A stretch of 64,000 bases of DNA from Peptostreptococcaceae bacterium (lineage in GTDB: Bacteria; Bacillota; Clostridia; Peptostreptococcales; Peptostreptococcaceae), in assembly GCA_025210335.1 (NCBI GenBank), contig JAOARY010000006.1, positions 1 to 64,000 of the forward strand, given 5' to 3'. A program made the translations under genes and the position numbers. Of the stretch, positions 1 through 9,203 are shown one piece after another. The notes under the pieces are model-generated. The model saw only the letters and a list, made by a program, of their open reading frames with translations. It was not told the origin of the DNA and did not search any database. Within the stretch, counting starts at the first letter, position 1; each line of letters opens with the position of its first letter.

Positions 1-440
1 GTATTATGGAAGGTAAAGCAACACCAGAATATGCAAAATGTGTTGATATATCAACAGCAGCAGCATTAAAGGAAATGATAATACCAGGGCTTTTAGCAGT
101 ATTAACACCAGTACTAACAGGATTTTTACTAGGTTCAGAAGCTCTTGGAGGTCTTCTTGCAGGAGCATTGGTATCTGGAGTTTTAATGGCAATAATGATG
201 GCTAATGCTGGTGGAGCTTGGGATAATGCCAAGAAATATATAGAAGAAGGAAATCATGGTGGTAAAGGTTCAGAACCTCATAAAGCTGCCGTTGTAGGGG
301 ATACAGTAGGAGATCCTTTTAAAGATACATCAGGACCATCTATAAATATATTAATCAAACTTATGACTATAGTTTCACTTGTATTTGCACCTGTGTTTGT
401 TAAATATGGTGGGATACTTATAGAAGCATTAAGTAAATAA
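1..440 (+). CDS. hppA: Membrane-bound pyrophosphatase (H+/Na+-pumping), C-terminal part
   Basis: C-terminal part of a membrane pyrophosphatase that couples hydrolysis of pyrophosphate to export of H+ or Na+. The reading frame is open to the window edge (codons from base 3), so the ATG at base 6 is internal and the true start lies upstream. Visible family marks are the segment [12 protein letters not shown] and, after it, the acidic loop [15 protein letters not shown] that holds catalytic Asp/Lys residues, between hydrophobic helices. The site that separates K+-dependent from K+-independent enzymes lies upstream of the window, so ion type cannot be told here. A hairpin terminator follows. Identification is secure; only subclass is open. 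Confidence 0.95.
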   Translation, partial: IMEGKATPEYAKCVDISTAAALKEMIIPGLLAVLTPVLTGFLLGSEALGGLLAGALVSGVLMAIMMANAGGAWDNAKKYIEEGNHGGKGSEPHKAAVVGDTVGDPFKDTSGPSINILIKLMTIVSLVFAPVFVKYGGILIEALSK

Positions 441-462
441 TAAAAATTTAATTTATTTAAAT

Positions 463-512
463 AAATACCTAAAGCATATAATCTTTTAGATTAATGTTTT
501 GGGTATTTTTTA
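463..512 (+). terminator. Terminator after hppA
   Basis: Inverted repeat AAATACCTAAA / TTTTGGGTATTT with G-U pairs, followed by a T-rich run. It closes the pyrophosphatase transcript. Confidence 0.6.
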
Positions 513-614
513 TAGGAAAAATAAATATTTAAAAAATATTCATTTAGGTATAAGTATTAATAGCTTGTTTTTTACTTTATAAGATAAAAAATGATATATA
601 AAGTAGGTGATTTA

Positions 615-2090
615 TTGATAGAAAAAACAGATATAAACAAGATTATTGATGAAAATAAAAAAATTAATCTAGCAATCGAAGATTCTACTGATGCAATAGG
701 AATAGCTGATGAAAATGAAAAAGTTATTTATGTAAATAGAGCATTTGAAATTTTAACTGGCTATAAAAAAGAAGATTTAAATGAGGCTGGAGGTTCAAAA
801 GCTTTATATAATAATGATGCATCTTTTGATATATTTTCAAATTTAAAGTCAGGGCATAATTGGAGAGGTGAAGTTGATCTAAAAAGAAAAGATGGAAAAA
901 TTGTAAAAGTATATTTAAGAGCTAATGCATATGTGGGAGAAGACAATAAGGTAAAAGGTTTAATAGGGATACATTCTAATCTAGAAGAGCTTATTGAATT
1001 AAAAGAAGAGTTAAATAAAAAAATAAAAGAAAAATCAAATTATTTTAATTTATCTTATGATTTACTATGTATTTTTGATAAAAAGGGATATTTTAAAGAA
1101 GTGAACACTTCTTGGTATAGACTTCTTGGATGGGATGAAGATGAAATAATAGGAAAACATTATAAAGATTTAGTGCATGAAGAAGATCATTACCATTCTA
1201 AATTAATTGATAAAGCTATGTATGAAAATGATTATTTAGGTAGATTTGAAAATAGGATAAAAACCAAAGACGGCAGTTATAAATGGTTTTCTTGGAATTT
1301 ATCAATAGATAGATTAAATAAAATAACTTATGGCGCGGGTAGAGATATTACAGAAGAAAAAAAAGCCAAAGAAAATGAACATAAATTATTCCAAGAAATT
1401 GAACAAGTAAATAAAGAACTTAAAGATTTTGCTTATATAGTATCACATGATTTAAAAGCACCTCTTAGAGGGATTGCAACTATTGCAAATTGGGTAAAAC
1501 AAGATTATAAAGATATTTTAGATGAACAAGGAAATTCTATGCTAGATTTACTTATTTCAAGAGCAGATAGAATGAAAAATCTAATAGATGGAATATTAGA
1601 TTATTCTAGAGTCTCAAGATTAAAAGATAATATGAAAACAGTAGATTTAAATCAAGTAATAAAAGATGTAAAATCAATTTTGATAGTGCCAGCCAATGTC
1701 AAAATAATAGTTAATGATATATTGCCAAAAATAAAATTTGAGCCGACAAAGATAACTCAAATCTTTCAAAATTTAATAGGAAATTCAATAAAATATATGG
1801 ATAAGGAAGATGGATTTATCATAATAAAATATACAGTAAAGGAAGAATATATAGCAATATCTATAAAGGATAATGGTCCTGGAATAGATGAAAGACATTT
1901 TGATAAAATTTTTAAGATGTTTCAGACTTTAAATCGTAGAGATGAAATTGAAAGTACTGGAGTTGGTCTTACAATTGTGAAAAAAATTATAGATATTTAT
2001 GGTGGATTTATTGAAGTTAATTCACAAATAACAAAAGGGACTGAATTTATTTTAAATATACCAAAAAAATACTTAGTTGAGAGGAGTTAA
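615..2090 (+). CDS. PAS-PAS sensor histidine kinase
   Basis: Soluble sensor kinase of about 491 residues with no membrane segment. In order: PAS domain (about 20-130), second PAS domain with PAC-like end (about 140-255), dimerisation/phosphoacceptor helix with SHDLKAPLRG (His about 278), and an ATPase domain with the N box NLIGNSIKY, G1 box DNGPGID and G2 box GVGLTIV. The start is chosen at TTG 615 because AGGTGA (605-610) sits at the spacing used by other genes here; an in-frame ATG at 591 has no ribosome site. The next gene, two bases downstream, is a stand-alone receiver, so the pair probably forms one phosphorelay like phytochrome-kinase/Rcp1 pairs. The sensed signal is unknown. Confidence 0.88.
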   Translation: MIEKTDINKIIDENKKINLAIEDSTDAIGIADENEKVIYVNRAFEILTGYKKEDLNEAGGSKALYNNDASFDIFSNLKSGHNWRGEVDLKRKDGKIVKVYLRANAYVGEDNKVKGLIGIHSNLEELIELKEELNKKIKEKSNYFNLSYDLLCIFDKKGYFKEVNTSWYRLLGWDEDEIIGKHYKDLVHEEDHYHSKLIDKAMYENDYLGRFENRIKTKDGSYKWFSWNLSIDRLNKITYGAGRDITEEKKAKENEHKLFQEIEQVNKELKDFAYIVSHDLKAPLRGIATIANWVKQDYKDILDEQGNSMLDLLISRADRMKNLIDGILDYSRVSRLKDNMKTVDLNQVIKDVKSILIVPANVKIIVNDILPKIKFEPTKITQIFQNLIGNSIKYMDKEDGFIIIKYTVKEEYIAISIKDNGPGIDERHFDKIFKMFQTLNRRDEIESTGVGLTIVKKIIDIYGGFIEVNSQITKGTEFILNIPKKYLVERS

Positions 2091-2092
2091 TT

Positions 2093-2503
2093 ATGAATAA
2101 AAATAAGAAAATTATGCTGATTGAGGATGATTATGTTGATGCACTTACAATAAAAAGAGCATTTAGGGATATAAAAGTTGAAAATGAACTTATTATAGCA
2201 GAAGATGGAGAAAAAGCTCTTGAAATGTTAAAAACAATGGAAGAATATCCACAAGTTATAATATTAGATTTGAATATGCCTAAATTAAGTGGTGTGGAAT
2301 TTCTAAAAATAATAAAAAAAGATGACGATTTATCTATAATACCTGTTGTTATTATGACAACATCAAAAGAAGATGAAGATAAATTAAATTGTTATAAAAA
2401 TGGTATATCTGGTTATATAGAAAAACCAATAGACTACAATGAATTTTTGGAAATACTAAAAATAGTATATGATTATTGGATGATAAATGAGTTTCCTAGA
2501 TAA
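2093..2503 (+). CDS. Single-domain response regulator (Rcp1-like receiver)
   Basis: Receiver domain only, 136 residues, no output domain. Acidic pocket residues EDD are at 11-13, the phosphoacceptor is Asp59 in ILDLNMP, the switch Thr lies in IMTTSK, and the conserved Lys in EKPID. The start EDDYVDALTIKRAF is typical of Rcp1-type receivers paired with PAS/phytochrome kinases. It starts two bases after the kinase stop with its own GAGGAG site, so the two are co-expressed. Output is likely by protein contact or phosphotransfer; the partner is not visible. A terminator follows directly. Confidence 0.88.
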   Translation: MNKNKKIMLIEDDYVDALTIKRAFRDIKVENELIIAEDGEKALEMLKTMEEYPQVIILDLNMPKLSGVEFLKIIKKDDDLSIIPVVIMTTSKEDEDKLNCYKNGISGYIEKPIDYNEFLEILKIVYDYWMINEFPR

Positions 2504-2529
2504 AAAGAACCTTTTTAGGTTCTTTTTAT
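2503..2529 (+). terminator. Terminator after the kinase/receiver pair
   Basis: Perfect hairpin AAAAGAACCT / AGGTTCTTTT with a short T loop, ending in T residues. It overlaps the stop codon of the receiver gene. Confidence 0.8.
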
Positions 2530-2625
2530 TTATATTTAGTTTATAATAAAGCGTACTATGGTAAAATGATATTATAAAATAAATTATATGGGTTTAGAAT
2601 TCATATAAATTGGGGAGTTGGTAAT

Positions 2626-4749
2626 ATGAATAAAAAATTTAAAAGTATACTATTGGAATTTATAAACGAAGAAGCCATAAATCCTATGACAGCTAGGGAA
2701 TTAGCATATATATTTGAAGTTAAAAAAAGTGAAATAAAAATGCTTGAAAATATATTAAGTGAAATGGAAAAAGAAGGACTTTTATTTAAGACTTCTAAAG
2801 GTAAATATGCACCACCTGAAAAATTAAATTTATTTGTAGGAGAAATATCAGTACATCAAAAAGGTTTTGGTTTTGTGATGTCAGAAAAATATGAACAAGA
2901 TTTATTCATACCAGCTTCAGCAATGAATGGTGCTTTGCACAAGGATTTAGTTGTAGCTAGAATATTAAAAGCTTCCACAGATAATAAGAAGATGGAAGGG
3001 GAAGTTATAAAGGTATTAAAAAGAGCTAATGATGAAGTAGTTGGAGTATTTGAACCAAGTAGAAATTTTGGATTTGTTATAGCAGATAACAAAAGGTTTA
3101 ATAAAGATATATATATACCAAAGAAAAAAACTTTAAATGCAAGAAAATTTGATAAAGTAATTGTAAAAATAACAAAATGGCCAAAAGAAGGACGTAATCC
3201 TGAAGGAGAAATAATAGAAATTCTTGGACAAAAAGATGATGTTGGTGTAGATATATTATCTATAATAAGAGAACATGACTTAAGAAGTGAATTTTCTAAA
3301 AAAGTTATGGCTGAAGCAAATAAAATACCTGATGAAATAGATAAATCAGAAATTGCAAGAAGATTAGATTTAAGAGATAAAATGATATTTACAATAGATG
3401 GAGCAGATGCAAAAGATTTAGATGATGCAATATCAATAGAAAAATTAGATAATAATAATTATAAATTAGGTGTTCATATTGCTGATGTAACTAATTATGT
3501 TACAGAGGGTTCTAAATTAGATAAAGAAGCATTAAAAAGAGGAACATCTGTGTATTTAACAGATAGAGTTATACCAATGCTTCCTAAAAAACTTTCAAAT
3601 GGAGTTTGTAGTTTACATCCTAATGTTGATAGACTTGCACTATCTGTATTCATGGAAATAGATTCTAAAGGGAAAGTTTTAAAAAGTGAGATAAGAGAAA
3701 CTGTTATAAATTCTAAAGAAAGACTTGTTTATGAAGATGTTTCTGATATTATTGAAAATAATGATGAGGAACTTACAAAAAAATATGAACATATCAAAAA
3801 AGAAATAAAATTAATGAATGAATTAGCCAAAATTCTTATGAAAAGAAGAGATAAAAGAGGTGCTATTGATTTTGATTTCCCAGAAGCTAAAATTATATTA
3901 GATGAAGAAGGTAAACCTATAGATGTTAAAAAATACGAAAGAAGAATAGCAAATAGAATAATTGAAGAATTTATGCTTGTTTGTAATGAAACAGTTGCAG
4001 AAGAGTATTTTTGGTTAGATTTACCTTTTGTATATAGAATCCATGAAAACCCAGATAGCAATAGAATTGCAGAATTTAATAAATTTTTATCTATATTTGG
4101 ATATAATATTAAAGGGAATTTGGAAGAAGTTCATGCAAAAGAATTTAAAAAATTAATACAAGAGATAAAAGGCAAAAAAGAAGAACTTGTTATAAGTACT
4201 TTAATGTTAAGATCTTTAAAACAAGCTAAATATTCTCCTCATTGTGATGGACATTTTGGACTTTCAGCAAAATTCTATTGTCACTTTACATCACCAATTA
4301 GAAGATATCCAGATTTACAAATTCATAGAATAATAAAAGAGCATATAAATAAAAAATTAGATGCAAAAAGAATAACAGCGCTTAGAAAAATAATTGAAAT
4401 ATCTTCTTTAGAAGCTTCTACAAAAGAAAGAGAAGCAGAAGATGCAGAAAGACAAGTTGATGATCTTAAAAAAGCGCAGTATATGTCTTATAGAATTGGA
4501 CAAGTTTATGAAGGAGTTATTTCAAGTGTTACATCATTTGGTATCTTTGTTGAACTTGATAATACAATAGAAGGTAGAGTTAGTATGAACTCATTAGATG
4601 ATGATTATTATATTTATGATAGTGAAAATTATATATTAATTGGGGAACATACAAAGAAAATATATTCAATAGGTGATGTTGTAAAAGTTAAAGTCGATTC
4701 TGTTAATTTATATTTAAGAGAAATTGAATTTTCAATAGTTAGAGATTAA
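2626..4749 (+). CDS. rnr: Ribonuclease R
   Basis: 3'-5' exoribonuclease that degrades structured RNA and, with tmRNA-SmpB, the mRNA of stalled ribosomes. The 707-residue length and layout fit RNase R: N-terminal winged helix (about 1-65), cold-shock OB domains (about 70-210), RNB catalytic domain with the metal-binding motif DAKDLDDAIS (about 260) and the signature TSPIRRYPDLQIHR, then an S1 domain (about 620-705). ATG 2626 is preceded by GGGGAGTTGG. smpB and ssrA follow, the usual order in Firmicutes; here smpB also has its own promoter. Confidence 0.97.
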   Translation: MNKKFKSILLEFINEEAINPMTARELAYIFEVKKSEIKMLENILSEMEKEGLLFKTSKGKYAPPEKLNLFVGEISVHQKGFGFVMSEKYEQDLFIPASAMNGALHKDLVVARILKASTDNKKMEGEVIKVLKRANDEVVGVFEPSRNFGFVIADNKRFNKDIYIPKKKTLNARKFDKVIVKITKWPKEGRNPEGEIIEILGQKDDVGVDILSIIREHDLRSEFSKKVMAEANKIPDEIDKSEIARRLDLRDKMIFTIDGADAKDLDDAISIEKLDNNNYKLGVHIADVTNYVTEGSKLDKEALKRGTSVYLTDRVIPMLPKKLSNGVCSLHPNVDRLALSVFMEIDSKGKVLKSEIRETVINSKERLVYEDVSDIIENNDEELTKKYEHIKKEIKLMNELAKILMKRRDKRGAIDFDFPEAKIILDEEGKPIDVKKYERRIANRIIEEFMLVCNETVAEEYFWLDLPFVYRIHENPDSNRIAEFNKFLSIFGYNIKGNLEEVHAKEFKKLIQEIKGKKEELVISTLMLRSLKQAKYSPHCDGHFGLSAKFYCHFTSPIRRYPDLQIHRIIKEHINKKLDAKRITALRKIIEISSLEASTKEREAEDAERQVDDLKKAQYMSYRIGQVYEGVISSVTSFGIFVELDNTIEGRVSMNSLDDDYYIYDSENYILIGEHTKKIYSIGDVVKVKVDSVNLYLREIEFSIVRD

Positions 4750-4786
4750 TTATTTCTATAAATAAAATATTAAGCTTGATAAAATT

Positions 4787-4835
4787 TTGTAATCAAATTT
4801 TAATATATACAAATTATATTAAAATTTGATTACAA
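4787..4835 (+). repeat. Perfect 21-bp inverted repeat between rnr and smpB
   Basis: Left arm 4787-4807 (starts TTGTAATCAAATTTT) and right arm 4815-4835 are exact reverse complements around a 7-nt loop TACAAAT. No T-tract follows, so it is not a standard intrinsic terminator. It ends 14 bases before the -35 box of smpB. It may be a processing site, a U-less terminator or an operator. Confidence 0.8.
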
Positions 4836-4849
4836 GCCATTATAATTGC

Positions 4850-4878
4850 TTGACTTTATTGATATATGCTGTTAAAAT
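4850..4878 (+). promoter_or_regulatory. Sigma-A promoter of smpB
   Basis: TTGACT (4850-4855), a 17-bp spacer, then TAAAAT (4873-4878). It lies downstream of the long inverted repeat and 35 bases before the smpB start, so smpB (and probably ssrA) can be transcribed apart from rnr. Confidence 0.65.
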
Positions 4879-4913
4879 TTATCTTGCGAAGTAAATTAGA
4901 AGAGGGGATTAGT

Positions 4914-5381
4914 ATGGCGCTTAAGAAGAGTAATAATACATTAGCTCAAAATAGAAAAGCTAGATTTGATTATCACATAATAGAAACATATGAAGCTGGG
5001 ATAGAATTAAAAGGTACTGAAGTTAAATCTATTAGAGCTGGTAAAGTCAATTTAAAAGAAGGTTATGCTTCTATAGATGACGGAGAAGCTTTTTTAAAAC
5101 AAGTTCATATAAGTCCATACGAACATGGTAATATCTACAATGTAGATCCTCTAAGAAAAAGAAAATTATTACTTCATAAGTATGAGATAAGAAAGTTAAT
5201 AGGACTTATAAAGGAGCAAGGATATTCACTTGTGCCACTTAGTATGTACCTAAAAAGAGGTAAGGTTAAAGTTTCAATCGGTTTAGTAAAAGGTAAGAAA
5301 CTTTATGATAAAAGACAAGACCTTGCTAAAAAAGACGCCAATAGAAGAATCCAAAGGGAGCTTTCTAATAAATATTATTAG
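4914..5381 (+). CDS. smpB: SsrA-binding protein SmpB
   Basis: Small basic OB-fold protein that binds tmRNA and brings it to ribosomes stalled on broken mRNA. From ATG 4914 it has 155 residues, the usual length; the family start [20 protein letters not shown] is clear, as are KGTEVKSIR and the Lys/Arg-rich C-terminal tail ([14 protein letters not shown]) that enters the mRNA channel. AGAGGGGA precedes ATG 4914. An upstream in-frame ATG at 4866 is rejected because it lies inside the promoter. The last base of the TAG stop is also the first base of the tmRNA acceptor stem. Confidence 0.97.
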   Translation: MALKKSNNTLAQNRKARFDYHIIETYEAGIELKGTEVKSIRAGKVNLKEGYASIDDGEAFLKQVHISPYEHGNIYNVDPLRKRKLLLHKYEIRKLIGLIKEQGYSLVPLSMYLKRGKVKVSIGLVKGKKLYDKRQDLAKKDANRRIQRELSNKYY

Positions 5382-5742
5382 GGGGTGTACAGGTTTCGAC
5401 GGGGGTTTGGAACTTTTAGTAGCGAGTCGTGCTTATTCCAATCACGTTAAAAGGGGATAAACAATTATAATCGGAAACGATAATTACGCATTAGCTGCAT
5501 AATAATTGCGGCTCATGGATTGCTTTTAAGACCCGCATACAAAGCATTATCCGTGTCAAACTAATATTCGTGGGCAACTATTTTCTACTGCCTTTGTAGA
5601 AAATAAGACTTTATAAGGCTGGTCTTTGAAAAATCCTGTTGGTGGGAGTTTTTGAAGATAAGATAAAAAACATCAAATACACTCGTAGAAGCTTTTAGGA
5701 AAAGACTTTCGGACAGGGGTTCGATTCCCCTCACCTCCACCA
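5381..5742 (+). ncRNA. ssrA: Transfer-messenger RNA (tmRNA)
   Basis: Rescues stalled ribosomes by acting as tRNA-Ala and then as mRNA for a degradation tag. The 5' end GGGGGTGTACAGGTTTCGAC is diagnostic; GGGGGTG (5381-5387) pairs with CACCTCC (5732-5738), followed by A and an encoded CCA (5740-5742). The T arm GGGGTTCGATTCCCC is present. The tag frame is best read from GGA at 5473 to a double stop TAATAA at 5500, giving GNDNYALAA, with the ALAA end recognised by ClpXP. Choice of resume codon is from the frame and is inferred. Confidence 0.97.
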
Positions 5743-5752
5743 ATTGGGAGAC

Positions 5753-5790
5753 AAAACGTATTGAAAAAATTCAATACGTTTTTTTTATTT
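5753..5790 (+). terminator. Terminator after ssrA
   Basis: Stem AAACGTATTGAA / TTCAATACGTTT followed by a run of eight or more T. It lies 11 bases after the CCA end, the expected place for tmRNA termination. Confidence 0.92.
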
Positions 5791-5874
5791 ACAAAATGAA
5801 AAATGATTATTAAATATAATAGCGATAAATATTATTATATTTGCTTTATCAAACAGTTTTGTTTTATATGATTC

Positions 5875-6810
5875 TTACGCTACAGAACTTTCTTTTATTG
5901 TTTTTGATATGTTTTTTATATATAGATATAAAACATAAAAAACAAAGAATATGGATAATATTTCTTGAAAACTTATTAAATATTTTAATCCTTCTACATT
6001 AATATCTGCACCATTTAGATAAAAATTTAGTTTTTTACTAGCAATAGCACTTATAACAATTGGGAAGGTAAAAGCACTAAAGCTTGGGAAAAAGCCAGCT
6101 TTCATCATTTTAGGAATATAAAGTATAACTAAAATAAAAGTAAAAACAGACATAAAAGCAAGCCAATTTATAAGAATAGCATTTTTGATATCAAATGCAG
6201 TAATATATCCTGCAAGCAAAAGACTTGCTGGGGCTGCGAATATAGTCAAAGTTGGCATTACTGGTGGTTTTATATTTTTAATAAAAAATACTCGATAAAT
6301 AATTATTGGTAATAGAATTATGTAACTAAAAAGAGCAAAATAAAAACAATATTTACCCAAATAGTTTAGATTAAATAATTTTGATGTCAATGAACATACA
6401 GCTATTCCAACATATACAACGAAATAAGATGGAAAAACTTTATTTATATTAAAATTAAATAAATATTTTTTGCTAAAGATGAATATAAAACCGATATGAA
6501 CCAAAAATCCAAATATAAAAAATAAAAATGCTATCTGATAATTTAAAGGTTTTAAAAATGTTGAAATTATCATTAATCCCATTGAAAAAGTAGGCATTAC
6601 ACTAGCTATCACAGGATTATTAAATTCATTTTTAATATCATTAATAAAAAATAATATTTTAAAGATCATAAAAATAAATATTATTATAGATAGTAAAAAA
6701 CAAATATTTTTTATTAAAAGAGAATAATTAGAAAGTAAATTTCCCAAAGAACCTAAAGCCAACATTAATCCACAAATCGGTGTTGGGATTTTTTTTATTG
6801 AGTTTTTCAT
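5875..6810 (-). CDS. TDT-family transporter (SLAC1/TehA-like)
   Basis: Integral membrane protein of about 311 residues with ten hydrophobic helices. The start IPTPICGLMLALGSLGNL matches the tellurite-resistance/dicarboxylate transporter (TDT) family, which has the anion-channel fold of TehA and SLAC1; Clostridia carry many such genes with unknown substrates. The start is ATG 6810, one base after the stop of the upstream gene, with the ribosome site TTTGGAG inside that gene's end. A TTG further upstream lies within the ribosome site and is rejected. The tight coupling suggests that carrier and Cys-rich partner act together. Confidence 0.85.
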   Translation of the reverse strand: MKNSIKKIPTPICGLMLALGSLGNLLSNYSLLIKNICFLLSIIIFIFMIFKILFFINDIKNEFNNPVIASVMPTFSMGLMIISTFLKPLNYQIAFLFFIFGFLVHIGFIFIFSKKYLFNFNINKVFPSYFVVYVGIAVCSLTSKLFNLNYLGKYCFYFALFSYIILLPIIIYRVFFIKNIKPPVMPTLTIFAAPASLLLAGYITAFDIKNAILINWLAFMSVFTFILVILYIPKMMKAGFFPSFSAFTFPIVISAIASKKLNFYLNGADINVEGLKYLISFQEILSIFFVFYVLYLYIKNISKTIKESSVA

Positions 6811-6811
6811 T

Positions 6812-7285
6812 TTAGGACTCCAAATTATCAATATTTTTAATATTTAATTCTCTTGTTATTATTTGCGCAGCTTTTTCTGCAATTTCACCTGTAAATGAAA
6901 TGCATTGTTCTTTATGTTCTCCACTACCCATATCCATTCCTTTTGTATGTACATGACAACATAGACATCCATGATTTTTTCTAAAACTTTCTTGTAATTC
7001 GTTAGCTAATTTTAATGTGTTTTGTACTTTAGGATCTTTTCCTTTTGTTCTACCAAAGAAATAACCTATACATAACACTCCACCTGAAACTGCACCACAT
7101 ACACATTTTGACTTACCTATTCCAACTGGAAAACCTGAAGCCATAGCAATCATTTCATCTGGCATATTGATTTTAAAATTAGATTTTATTGATGCTACAA
7201 TTGCTTCTGAACAATAAAAATCCCCATTTCTAAATGAATCCATAGCATCTTGTTTTACTTTTTTTATACTTATTTCTTTTATCAT
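6812..7285 (-). CDS. C_GCAxxG_C_C family redox-type protein
   Basis: Soluble protein of 157 residues with conserved cysteines: YCSEA near the N-terminus, CVCGAVSGGVLCIG in the middle, and CLCCHVH plus a C-terminal Cys. This pattern defines the C_GCAxxG_C_C family, thought to be redox or metal proteins and often found beside transporters or oxidoreductases. ATG 7285 is preceded by ATGGAG; a longer reading frame upstream has no ribosome site. It is the first gene of a two-gene operon with the TDT carrier. A 15-bp palindrome lies just upstream. The biochemical role is unknown. Confidence 0.85.
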   Translation of the reverse strand: MIKEISIKKVKQDAMDSFRNGDFYCSEAIVASIKSNFKINMPDEMIAMASGFPVGIGKSKCVCGAVSGGVLCIGYFFGRTKGKDPKVQNTLKLANELQESFRKNHGCLCCHVHTKGMDMGSGEHKEQCISFTGEIAEKAAQIITRELNIKNIDNLES

Positions 7286-7752
7286 AAAAAACACTCCATT
7301 CGTTTTATTTTGTTTGAAATTCAAACTTAACTAAAAATATAACATAGAATTTTAGTTCTTAAAAATAGTAAATTTCTATATTGAAAAAATATATATTGAT
7401 GAATCTTATAGAGATAAATAGCTTATTTTGGAAAAAAAACGATTAATAAAATAATAATTTCTTAAAACGAATATTCTGAAAATAGTAAAACTTTTAATGA
7501 TAATTAAAATAAATGAATAATTTTATATACGTTTTCTTGATTATAAAAAAATAAAAATAAAAATAAAAAATCATAAAAAGCTTTAAATTAAAGAGTTTTA
7601 ATGAATTATATTTTTGAAAAGTAAAATTACAAAAATATTTATAGATTTAAATATTGTAATATTTTTTAATATTTAAACTTAATGAAAAAACCTTTCATAT
7701 GGGTATTAAATAGTATATAATGATTTATAAATTCAAATTCGAGGTGATTTAT
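7286..7752. other. AT-rich divergent intergenic region
   Basis: Separates the C_GCAxxG_C_C gene from the antiporter gene and holds no convincing ORF. Visible elements: the palindrome at 7312-7326, a tandem AAAAAT stretch near 7545-7573, a 10-bp A/T inverted repeat (TTTAAATATT, 7646-7655, with 7668-7677) and a TATAAT at 7716-7721 that probably belongs to the antiporter promoter (its -35 is weak). Confidence 0.6.
7312..7326 (-). promoter_or_regulatory. 15-bp palindrome, candidate operator
   Basis: GTTTGAA-A-TTCAAAC is a perfect palindrome 27 bases upstream of the C_GCAxxG_C_C start. Read on the minus strand, it lies a few bases after a TATGTTATAT stretch that could be the -10 box, where a repressor would act. 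No matching regulator is identifiable. Confidence 0.4.
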
Positions 7753-8985
7753 ATGGAAAATTCTATAAATATAGCAGTTAATGAAACTATGTTATTTACT
7801 CTTATAGTAATAATGACAGGTATGATATTTTCAAAGATAAGTAAATTTGTAAAAATACCAGATGTTGTATTATTTTTGATAGCGGGAATAATAATAGGTC
7901 CTAATATTTTGAATTTAGTAAGTATTGAAGATTACCCATTTGCAAACCAATTGATACTTACATTTGGTTCTGCATATATATTATATGATGGTGGTAGAGA
8001 AGTTAAATTAAAGGTCTTAAATGAGGTTAAATATTCAGTTTTTAGTTTGGCTAGTTTAGGTGTTATTATATCAGCTGTAGTTATGGCTTTTACTTGTTTT
8101 TATATTTTTAAAATAGACTTTATATATGCACTTTTAATAGGTTCGGTTATAGCTTCAACTGATCCTGCAACTTTAGTACCTGTATTTAAAGAAATTACAA
8201 TTATAAAAAGGTTAAAACAAACAGTAATAAGCGAATCTGCATTTAATGATGCTTTTGGAGCCATATTAGTACTTTCAATAATAACTATAATATCTTCAGG
8301 ACAAATATCTATAATGCATAATTTAGAAGAATTGGTACAAATGATAGTGGTGGGTATTTTATCTGGTTTAGCTGTTGGGTATTTATTTTCAAGAAGTATA
8401 TCAGATGGAAAACTTGGGTTATTTCATGAATTTGCACCATTAGTTTCAGTTGCTGGTGTTATGCTTGCGTATGTATTAGCTGAATATTTTCATGGTAGTG
8501 GATATATGGCAACATTTATAACGGGTCTTATATGTGGAAATAAAAAGACATTTAATTTATGGGTTCCAAGTAAAGATTTTCAAGTGCAAACACATGTAAG
8601 AGAGACATTAGCTTTTACAATGAGAATTTCTATATTTGTACTCTTAGGAACACATGTTGATTTTGTTGCATTATCAAAATATGGATTTAAATCATTTTTA
8701 GTAGTATTAATACTTGTATTTATATCAAGACCAGTATCAGTTATCATATGTTTATTATTTGATAGAAAAACGAAGTGGACATTAAAAGAGATTTTATTTA
8801 TGATGTGGGTTAGAGAAACAGGTGTTATACCAGCTGCTCTTTCTGGTATGATAGTTAGTATGGGATTAAAAAATAGTGATATACTTTCTTCAGTTGTTTT
8901 TATGGCAATACTGATAACATTAGGTATACAAGCGAGTACTACTAAATTAGTGGCTAAGAAATTAGGAGTTTTAGAAAACAAATAA
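7753..8985 (+). CDS. Cation:proton antiporter (CPA1/NhaP type)
   Basis: Membrane protein of 410 residues with about 12 helices. Ion-site motifs of the CPA1 family are visible: ASTDPATL (Asp137) and ESAFNDA (Asn165-Asp166). It probably exchanges Na+ or K+ for H+ and serves pH and Na+ balance. ATG 7753 is chosen because GAGGTGAT (7741-7748) precedes it; an earlier in-frame ATG at 7720 overlaps the -10 box. It has no cytoplasmic TrkA-type domain. It is a single-gene unit ended by a terminator. Confidence 0.9.
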   Translation: MENSINIAVNETMLFTLIVIMTGMIFSKISKFVKIPDVVLFLIAGIIIGPNILNLVSIEDYPFANQLILTFGSAYILYDGGREVKLKVLNEVKYSVFSLASLGVIISAVVMAFTCFYIFKIDFIYALLIGSVIASTDPATLVPVFKEITIIKRLKQTVISESAFNDAFGAILVLSIITIISSGQISIMHNLEELVQMIVVGILSGLAVGYLFSRSISDGKLGLFHEFAPLVSVAGVMLAYVLAEYFHGSGYMATFITGLICGNKKTFNLWVPSKDFQVQTHVRETLAFTMRISIFVLLGTHVDFVALSKYGFKSFLVVLILVFISRPVSVIICLLFDRKTKWTLKEILFMMWVRETGVIPAALSGMIVSMGLKNSDILSSVVFMAILITLGIQASTTKLVAKKLGVLENK

Positions 8986-9059
8986 AAATAGAATATTAAT
9001 AATTATTTTAAAAGATTATTTGATATTTAATCAATATAAAAAATTATATAATTATTTAT

Positions 9060-9111
9060 AATACCTATTAATTAAACACAAAAAAGTGTTTTATTTATAG
9101 GTATTTTTTTA
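9060..9111 (+). terminator. Terminator after the antiporter gene
   Basis: AATACCTATTAATTAAACAC pairs with GTGTTTTATTTATAGGTATT around an A-rich loop, followed by seven T. Confidence 0.8.
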
Positions 9112-9203
9112 TTAAAAAATAATTAAATTTTAATATAAGATGTGAAATATTTAGTATTTAGGATATAAATAAAAATAATCAATAATTTTGAGGAGTTGTT
9201 ATT

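Noticed and set aside
4866-4913. Upstream in-frame ATG extending smpB by 16 residues
   Set aside because: It lies inside the smpB promoter and lacks a ribosome site; SmpB length fits ATG 4914.
7545-7573. Tandem AAAAAT repeat
   Set aside because: Simple AT-rich sequence in an intergenic region; no gene or known element is associated.
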